Below, in pieces: positions 58,068-64,000 of a DNA stretch of 64,000 bases; positions within the stretch are counted from its first letter, which is position 1; each line of letters starts with the position of its first letter. This stretch comes from Bacteroidaceae bacterium (GTDB lineage: Bacteria > Bacteroidota > Bacteroidia > Bacteroidales > Bacteroidaceae). The notes under the pieces were generated by a model, which worked only from the letters and a program-made list of their open reading frames with translations, did not search any database and was not told the origin of the DNA. The DNA lies in the NCBI GenBank assembly GCA_017965425.1, contig JAGCPY010000057.1:1-64000 (forward strand), given 5' to 3'. The position numbers and the translations under genes are program-made.

Positions 58068-59501
58068 TTATTGGAGAGAGCCTCCGCCGAGGGTCTGGTA
58101 AAGATCAATGGTCGCCTGTACGGTGGCAAACTGATTGCTGATCTGTCCGAGTTGTGCGTTGAGGAGGCCTGTCTGCGCAGTCAATACGTTGAGGTAGTTG
58201 ACTTGTCGTGTGACATTGTCCTTGTAGAGAGCTTCGGTGGCCTCCACAGCATCGGTGAGCGACTGTACTTGTGAGGCAATGAGTGTTTTCTTGCCTTGAG
58301 CCGTCTGCAGCTTGATGAGTGCCGTGTTGACCTCGTTACCCGCAGAGATGAGGCTCTGCTGGAACGCCATCTTAGCTTCTTCCTGCTGCATGACGGCCAC
58401 CTTCTTTTGTGCGCGCAGTCGTCCGTTCTGGAAGATGGGCTGAGCGAGCTGGCCGAGTGCATTCCAGATCCATTTGCCAGGGTTCAGTTCGACGCTTCCT
58501 CCGTTGTTGGTGAAGCCAATGGTGCCGCTGATGGTGAGGGCAGGATAGAAGCTGGCTTGTGCGGAGTTGACATCATAGAATGCACTGGCCAGTTTCAGTT
58601 CGGCTTGCTTCACATCTGGGCGGTTCTGAAGGAGCGACATGGGCACACCCGTTTCGATGTTGGGTGCCTGGAAGGAAGAGAGGTTCGAGCGCTGGATGGT
58701 GTGGGGCGTTTCTCCGAGGATTGTGCAGAGGGCGTTTTCTGCTTCGGCTATCGCTTGCCGCAAGTCGTAGAGGCTGGACTCGACGCTGTAGCAGTTGGCC
58801 TGTGTCTGTGCGACGGCGGCCTTGTTGCTGCGTCCTGCTTCCATCAGGGTGCGGGTGTAGCGGACGGTCTCTTGCCAATTCTTGACGGTCTGCTGGCTGA
58901 GTTCGAGTTGAGCGTCGAGCATACAGAGGGTGTAGTAGAGATTAGCAATATTGGCTACGAGACTTTGTTGAACGGCCATGCGTGCCGTCTTGACTTGTTC
59001 GACTCCCACTTCAGCTTTTTTCTTGGCATTGCGTAGCTGTCCAAAGCTGCCGATTTGCCATGAGGCAGAGAGCGGTACGGTGTAGAATTTCAGCGGTTTG
59101 TTCCAATCCATGCTGGAGAGTTGTCCTTGCGGAGCAATGGCAAGACTGGGGATGTAGGCCAGCTTGGAACACTTGAGATATTCCTGTGCCTCCTGAATCT
59201 GAAGGTCGAGCTGACGTATGGACACGTTTTGCGAGAGTCCGCGTTCGATGAGCGCCTGAAGGGTGGGGTCGGTGAAGAATTCACGCCACGCCTTCGCTCC
59301 AATGCCTTGTTCGGAGGAACCTGTCTGTATGCTGCCATAGAGTCCGTCGGTCTTGATGTCAGTGGGACGCTCGTATGACTTCATGACGCCGCAGGAAGTG
59401 AGTATGAAACAAGCACAAATCAATAAAAGGAGAGACGCACCCATCGCCCTTCCTGCTCGGGAGGGCGTGGGATGTATTTTACAGGATGAATTCATGTTCA
59501 T
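58068..59501 (-). CDS. RND efflux outer-membrane factor (TolC/NodT family)
   Basis: 477 residues. Lipoprotein signal ending ILTSC, then GVMKSYERP, typical of OprM-like channels. Two repeated coiled-coil/beta units: VSIRQLDLQIQEAQEYL, then LYYTLCMLDAQLELSQQTV in the first half; GVPMSLLQNRPDVKQAELKLASA, then a matching coil in the second. It forms the outer-membrane exit duct for the pump encoded just upstream (19 bases). N-terminal residues PTPSRAGRAMG are read from a palindromic repeat. Confidence 0.9.
   Translation of the reverse strand: MNMNSSCKIHPTPSRAGRAMGASLLLLICACFILTSCGVMKSYERPTDIKTDGLYGSIQTGSSEQGIGAKAWREFFTDPTLQALIERGLSQNVSIRQLDLQIQEAQEYLKCSKLAYIPSLAIAPQGQLSSMDWNKPLKFYTVPLSASWQIGSFGQLRNAKKKAEVGVEQVKTARMAVQQSLVANIANLYYTLCMLDAQLELSQQTVKNWQETVRYTRTLMEAGRSNKAAVAQTQANCYSVESSLYDLRQAIAEAENALCTILGETPHTIQRSNLSSFQAPNIETGVPMSLLQNRPDVKQAELKLASAFYDVNSAQASFYPALTISGTIGFTNNGGSVELNPGKWIWNALGQLAQPIFQNGRLRAQKKVAVMQQEEAKMAFQQSLISAGNEVNTALIKLQTAQGKKTLIASQVQSLTDAVEATEALYKDNVTRQVNYLNVLTAQTGLLNAQLGQISNQFATVQATIDLYQTLGGGSLQ
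59440..59472. repeat. Palindromic repeat, copy 3 (inside efflux channel gene)
   Basis: GCCCTTCCTGCTCGGGAGGGC palindrome with flanks like copies 1 and 2, in frame near the start of the channel gene. Confidence 0.6.
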
Positions 59502-59520
59502 GTATATGATTAAAGTGTTA

Positions 59521-62500
59521 TTACTCGTTTCCGGCTTCTGCTTTCTCCTCCTCAGAACGTTGTTTTTCCTTGAGGAACTGCTGGTCGGCCTCGACCTTCA
59601 TGGCAGGTCGGATTTTCTCTTGCATCCACTCAAAGAAGATGAAGAAAACGGGGACGGTGAAGAGTATGGCGAAAGTGCCTACAATCATACCGCCTACGAC
59701 ACCGATGCCGATGGTGCGGTCGCCGTTGGCTCCTGCTCCGGAGGCGAAGATGAGTGGCAACATACCGAGCACACAAGTGAGAACGGTCATCAGGATTGGT
59801 CGCAGACGTGCCTCCGCAGCTGCGTAGGCGGCCTCGACGATACCCATTCCTTTGCGCCGACGCTCGAGGGCGAACTCGGTGATGAGGATGGCGGTCTTGG
59901 CGAGCAGTCCGATAAGCATGATGACACCAGTCTGGAGGTAGATGTTGTTTTCCACCTGGCCGATGACATACATGTCAGCCCCCGTAAAGAGGCGTCCGAG
60001 TCCGACGCTGACCTGATCCCAAAGCCATGCGAGTCCGAAGCTACCCATTAGGCCGGCAGGCACGGAGAGGATGACGGCGAAGGGAACGAGGAACGACTCG
60101 TAGAGGCAAGAGAGGATAAGGAAGATGAGGATGACACAGATGGCGTAGATGAGGATGGTCTGGTTGGAGCCCATCTGCTCATATTCTTCGCGTGAGATGC
60201 TACCATACTCGTAAGTGATGTGGTCGGGCAGTGTTTCAGCCTTTACCTCGTCAATGACGCGCATGGCATCGCTGGTGGTGAAGCCCTGAGCAGGTTGTAC
60301 CATGCAGGTAATCTCGGAGAAGAGGTTGAAGTGCTTGTCGATTTCGGGGCCGAGGATTGGGGTGAGCTTTGCGAATTGTGAGATGGGTGCCATGCCATTA
60401 GAACTGCGAACGTACATGTTTGAGAGGTCCGTGGTGCTGGTGCGGTACTTAGGATCAGTCTGAAGCATGACACGGTAAACCTTGCCGAACTGATTGAAGT
60501 TTGATGCGTAGGCTCCACCAAGATAGCCGCTCATGGCAGAGAGAACAGCCTGTGGAGAAATGCCAGCAAGTTTACATTGTGCGGCATCTACTTCGACCTG
60601 ATACTGCGGGAAGTTGCGGGCGTAGGAGGTCATGGCCATTTGGATTTCTTCGCGCTGGTTCAGAGCCGTGAGGAACTGTTGTGTCTGGTCAAGGAAGACA
60701 CCCTTGTCGCCGTCTGAACGGTCTTGGAGGTGCAAGTCAACGTTGGAGCCGAGGCCATAGCCAGGAATCATACCGGGCTCGAAGCAGAAGATTTGAGCCT
60801 CGGGGATTTCCTGCATGAACTTCAGCATGAGCATCAGCTTTTTGATGCTGGAACTGTGCTGGAGGCCTTTGCGCTCGTCCCAGTGTTTCAGACGGAGAAT
60901 GACCATACCGTTGGCAGCGCCCTGACCGCCCATCATTCCGTATCCTGCGTTACGTGAATAGGTGCGGATATCCTCGTCTTCATCGATGATAGCCTGTACG
61001 CGGTCGAGTACGCTCTCGGTGTAGGCAAGGTTGCTGCCTGGAGGACAAGTGACATCGACCATGAGCACACCTTGGTCTTCTTGAGGCACGAGACCCTTGG
61101 GCAGTGAGGTCATGAAAAAGACGAGCAGCACGATGGCGATGAGCAGTGCCAAAGGAGCCGCCCAGCGGTGATTGATGGAGCGTCGGAGGTCGCGGTTATA
61201 GGCGCGCATGGTGCCGCCATAGACCTTGTTGTAAGCCTTGCGTGTACCCTTATTAAGTCCGAGGAGAAAGCGGCTGACGGGATTCTTGGCCACGCGGTCG
61301 CTCTTGGCAGGACGCATGAGCATCGCGCAGAGGGCGGGGCAGACCACGAGGGCGGAGACACAGGAGATACCCACGGCCACGGCAAGCGTGACACCGAACT
61401 GGGTGTAGAACATTCCGCTAGTGCCAGACATCATCGTGACGGGGATGAACACGGCCATGAAGACGAAGGTACAGGAGAGCACGGCCATGGTCACGTCGGA
61501 CATGGCATCCTTGGTGGCTTGATAGGCAGAGGTGTAGCCCGCATCGAACTTCGCCTGCACGGCCTCGACGACCACGATGGCATCGTCAACCACTGTACCG
61601 ATGGCAAGCACGAGGGCAAAGAGCGTCAGTAGGTTCAGGGTGAAGCCTGCTATTTGTAGGGCGGCAAAGGTGCCCACGAGTGAGATGATGATGGAGATAG
61701 AAGGTATCAGCGTGGCACGGAAATCCTGAAGGAAGAAATAGACCACGAGGATGACGAGGAGAATGGCGATGATGAGTGTCTCCTCCACATTGGCGATGGA
61801 CTCCAGAAGGAAGTCGTTGGAGGACATCATCTGCTCGAAATGGAGGCCCTTAGGCAGGGTCTGCTGCATTTCTTCGAGGGCTGCCGTGAAGCGGTCGTTG
61901 GTTTCCTTGGCGTTGGCACCAGAGATTTGGAAAGCCATGAAGGTGATGGAGGGTTTGCCGTTGAGTTTACCGCTGAAGCCGTAATCTACCTGACCGAGTT
62001 CAAGGTCAGCTACGTCCTTCAGGCGGAGCAGCGATCCGTCGGCCTTGGCCATGATGACGATGTTCTCGAACTCCGTGACTTCCTTCAAACGACCCGTGTA
62101 GCGCAGGGTGTATTGATAGACGTTTTCCACAGCAGCTCCGTGGCCGCCTTGTGTGGGCTTTTCGCCCAGTTTACCTACGGCTGCCTCGAGGTTCTGCTCG
62201 GCCAGACAGCCAGTGATGTCGGATGGTACGAGGCCGTACTGGGCCATCACTTCGGGCTTGAGCCATACGCGCAGGGAGTAGTTGGCAGAGAGCGCGAACA
62301 CCTCGCCCACACCCTGAATGCGCTTCAGCTGAGGGATGATGTTGATGGCCATGTAGTTACCCATGAAGGCGGGGTCGTACTCTGGAACGTCGCTGACCAT
62401 GGCATCGATCTGCAGCATGGAGGTCTGGCGCTTGAAGGTCGTAACACCAATCATGGTGACTTCCTGAGGCAATAGACCCTGGGCCATGGAGACGCGGTTT

Positions 62501-62826
62501 TGAACGTTCACGGCGGCCATATCGGCATTTGTGCCTTGCTTGAAGAACACGGTGATGGTGGCACCGCCGGAGTTGCTGGAACTGGAGGTCATGTAGGTCA
62601 TGTTCTCCACACCGTTGATACTCTCTTCCAACGGCTGGATGACGGCCTTGGTGACCGTCTCTGCCGAAGCACCAGGGTAGGTGGCGCTGACAACGACCGT
62701 TGGCGGTGCGATGTCAGGGAACTGCTCCACGGGCAGGTTGAAATAGCTGATGGCACCGAGCAGTACGATGACGATGGCAATTGACATGGCCATCACCGGG
62801 CGCTTGATAAATATGTTTCCTTTCAT
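59521..62826 (-). CDS. RND multidrug efflux pump, inner-membrane (AcrB-like)
   Basis: 1101 residues, twelve membrane helices in the HAE-1 layout. N-terminal IKRPVMAMSIAIVIVLLGAI and FPDIAPPTVVVSATYPGAS match AcrB. The proton-relay Asp pair is visible in VDDAIVVVEAVQ, and the second-half helices appear in GLLAKTAILITEFA and PILMTVLTCVLGMLPL. About 60 residues longer than E. coli AcrB at the C-terminus, which is Lys/Glu-rich. It pumps drugs, bile acids or detergents using the proton gradient. Confidence 0.93.
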   Translation of the reverse strand: MKGNIFIKRPVMAMSIAIVIVLLGAISYFNLPVEQFPDIAPPTVVVSATYPGASAETVTKAVIQPLEESINGVENMTYMTSSSSNSGGATITVFFKQGTNADMAAVNVQNRVSMAQGLLPQEVTMIGVTTFKRQTSMLQIDAMVSDVPEYDPAFMGNYMAINIIPQLKRIQGVGEVFALSANYSLRVWLKPEVMAQYGLVPSDITGCLAEQNLEAAVGKLGEKPTQGGHGAAVENVYQYTLRYTGRLKEVTEFENIVIMAKADGSLLRLKDVADLELGQVDYGFSGKLNGKPSITFMAFQISGANAKETNDRFTAALEEMQQTLPKGLHFEQMMSSNDFLLESIANVEETLIIAILLVILVVYFFLQDFRATLIPSISIIISLVGTFAALQIAGFTLNLLTLFALVLAIGTVVDDAIVVVEAVQAKFDAGYTSAYQATKDAMSDVTMAVLSCTFVFMAVFIPVTMMSGTSGMFYTQFGVTLAVAVGISCVSALVVCPALCAMLMRPAKSDRVAKNPVSRFLLGLNKGTRKAYNKVYGGTMRAYNRDLRRSINHRWAAPLALLIAIVLLVFFMTSLPKGLVPQEDQGVLMVDVTCPPGSNLAYTESVLDRVQAIIDEDEDIRTYSRNAGYGMMGGQGAANGMVILRLKHWDERKGLQHSSSIKKLMLMLKFMQEIPEAQIFCFEPGMIPGYGLGSNVDLHLQDRSDGDKGVFLDQTQQFLTALNQREEIQMAMTSYARNFPQYQVEVDAAQCKLAGISPQAVLSAMSGYLGGAYASNFNQFGKVYRVMLQTDPKYRTSTTDLSNMYVRSSNGMAPISQFAKLTPILGPEIDKHFNLFSEITCMVQPAQGFTTSDAMRVIDEVKAETLPDHITYEYGSISREEYEQMGSNQTILIYAICVILIFLILSCLYESFLVPFAVILSVPAGLMGSFGLAWLWDQVSVGLGRLFTGADMYVIGQVENNIYLQTGVIMLIGLLAKTAILITEFALERRRKGMGIVEAAYAAAEARLRPILMTVLTCVLGMLPLIFASGAGANGDRTIGIGVVGGMIVGTFAILFTVPVFFIFFEWMQEKIRPAMKVEADQQFLKEKQRSEEEKAEAGNE

Positions 62827-62931
62827 TGTTCGATTATATGATTTAATGATTTTATATTTAAGAACGTAGGATGAACATGGCTATCCTCAAATCCTTAAAT
62901 CCTCAAATCCTCAAATGCCTAAATGGTCTGT

Positions 62932-64000
62932 CTATTGAACCAATGCTCCTTCCTTGACCATACCAGCTCCGTCGGCAATAATTTCATCACCTGCTTTCAA
63001 ACCAGATAGGACGATGAAATCCTTGCCTGTGCTATAAGGTGCGACCGTGATGTTGGTACCTTCGGCAACGCGTTGTCCATCCTTGTTGACAACCTTGAAG
63101 ACCTGGTGGACGGTCTGTAGTTGTTTGACGGCAGCGGCAGGTACGATGAGCTGTTGTTTGTAATGTACAGGGATGATGATATTGCCAGTAGATCCAGAGT
63201 GGAGCAATCCTTTGGGGTTGTTGAACACAGCTCGGAGGCTGACGCTTCCGGTGGCTTGATCAACGACTCCGCTGGCCGTTTCCACTTTTCCAGTCTGGTC
63301 GTATTCAGATCCATCGACGAGGAGTAGCCTAACGGGCGGCATGGCTTTGACTGCAGCTTCGGCGCTGCCCGCTTCGCGTGTCTTCTGCAACATCATGGCT
63401 TCGGTCATGGAGAAATAGACGTACATCTGATTGTTGTCAGAGACGGTGGTAAGTGGTGTGGGCATAGAGGGGCCGACGAGGGCACCGACGCGATAGGGCA
63501 GAGTTCCGACGACGCCGTTGGCAGGACTCTTTACGACCGTATAGGAGAGAGAGTTCTTTGCATTGACGAGCGCTGCGTTGGCTTGTCCGACGGCAGCTTT
63601 CGCCTGTAGGTAGCTGTTCTGTGCAGTCTGTAGGTCGAATTCGCTAACAACCTGTTTGTCGTAGAGATTCTTGGTGCTTTCAAAATTCAGCTTAGCGGTT
63701 GCCTCAGCAGCTTTGGCGGCTTCGAGGTTTGCTTCGGCTGTATTCAAGGCTGCCTGATAAGGGACTTGGTCGATGATGAACATGGCCTGTCCTTTGTTCA
63801 CGCGCTGTCCTTCCGTGACGAGCAATTGTGTGAGTTGTCCGCTCACTTGTGGAAGAACCTGAATGTCTTGTCGTCCACGAATGGTTGCGCTGTACTTGGT
63901 GTCGATGGTGCGGTCTTCAGCTTTCACCTTCACCGTCTTGTAGGCCTTGGGGGCGTTCTGGGCGTTCTGGCCGTCCTGCTTCTTGCTACAGGAAACGAAC
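62932..64000 (-). CDS. RND efflux periplasmic adaptor (partial)
   Basis: The 5' end lies beyond the right edge; a GTG at 63933 is not the real start because the frame stays open upstream and codes for FVSC, a lipobox, then SKKQDGQNAQNAPKAYKTV. About 355 residues are visible: the lipoyl-like half motifs (QVLPQVSGQLTQLLVTEGQ, then VVKSPANGVVGTLPYRVGA), an alpha hairpin between them, then the beta-barrel and membrane-proximal domains. It joins pump and outer channel. First of three genes in order adaptor, pump, channel. Confidence 0.92.
   Translation of the reverse strand, partial: FVSCSKKQDGQNAQNAPKAYKTVKVKAEDRTIDTKYSATIRGRQDIQVLPQVSGQLTQLLVTEGQRVNKGQAMFIIDQVPYQAALNTAEANLEAAKAAEATAKLNFESTKNLYDKQVVSEFDLQTAQNSYLQAKAAVGQANAALVNAKNSLSYTVVKSPANGVVGTLPYRVGALVGPSMPTPLTTVSDNNQMYVYFSMTEAMMLQKTREAGSAEAAVKAMPPVRLLLVDGSEYDQTGKVETASGVVDQATGSVSLRAVFNNPKGLLHSGSTGNIIIPVHYKQQLIVPAAAVKQLQTVHQVFKVVNKDGQRVAEGTNITVAPYSTGKDFIVLSGLKAGDEIIADGAGMVKEGALVQ

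Overview
The window reads as a Bacteroidales chromosome, most likely Prevotella or a close relative (inference). Supporting signs: promoters of the Bacteroidetes type (TTTG, about 20 bases, then TAnnTTTG), a Bacteroidetes-type LptD, GH92, GH109 and GH51 glycosidases, a DUF4922-SpoIID fusion, an IntDOT-like integrase and a DUF1896/methylase-helicase mobile module. No rRNA is present; there is one tRNA (Asp).

Positions 1-2848 are an accessory patchwork. On the minus strand sits a small RiPP cluster: a 39-residue precursor peptide, a perfect hairpin, and the 5' part of a radical SAM maturase that leaves the window. Next to it is the tail of a conjugative-transposon lysozyme (a scar of an older element), then a SatD-like/DUF3307 pair behind three evenly spaced palindromes.

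Positions 3064 to about 37470 are an integrative mobile element. It carries two peptidoglycan hydrolases with opposite domain order, an ArdC-like antirestriction protein, two SSB/OB-fold proteins, a DUF1896 protein, one unbroken 16.5-kb gene for a 5502-residue polyvalent protein, a MobV relaxase with a candidate oriT, a lipoprotein/membrane operon, small unknown genes, an AAA/DUF4143 ATPase and a tyrosine integrase at the right end. No type IV secretion or coupling-protein gene is visible, so it looks mobilizable, or its transfer genes lie to the left of the window. Four of its promoters share one architecture: a 25-bp upstream motif exactly 41 bases before the -7 box. This implies one activator switching on the antirestriction/processing operon, the envelope hydrolase, a DUF4099-like protein and the lipoprotein operon together.

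Positions 37500-64000 are chromosomal: LptD, a lipoprotein, a GH51 arabinofuranosidase, an acyltransferase, tRNA-Asp, a flavodoxin lipoprotein, a BI-1 family protein, a transglutaminase-like protein with a GH109 protein, a GT2-DUF4922-SpoIID fusion, a GH92 mannosidase, and a tripartite RND efflux operon whose adaptor leaves the right edge. The intergenic DNA here holds several dispersed repeat families, and one palindromic family has become part of the coding sequence of three exported proteins.
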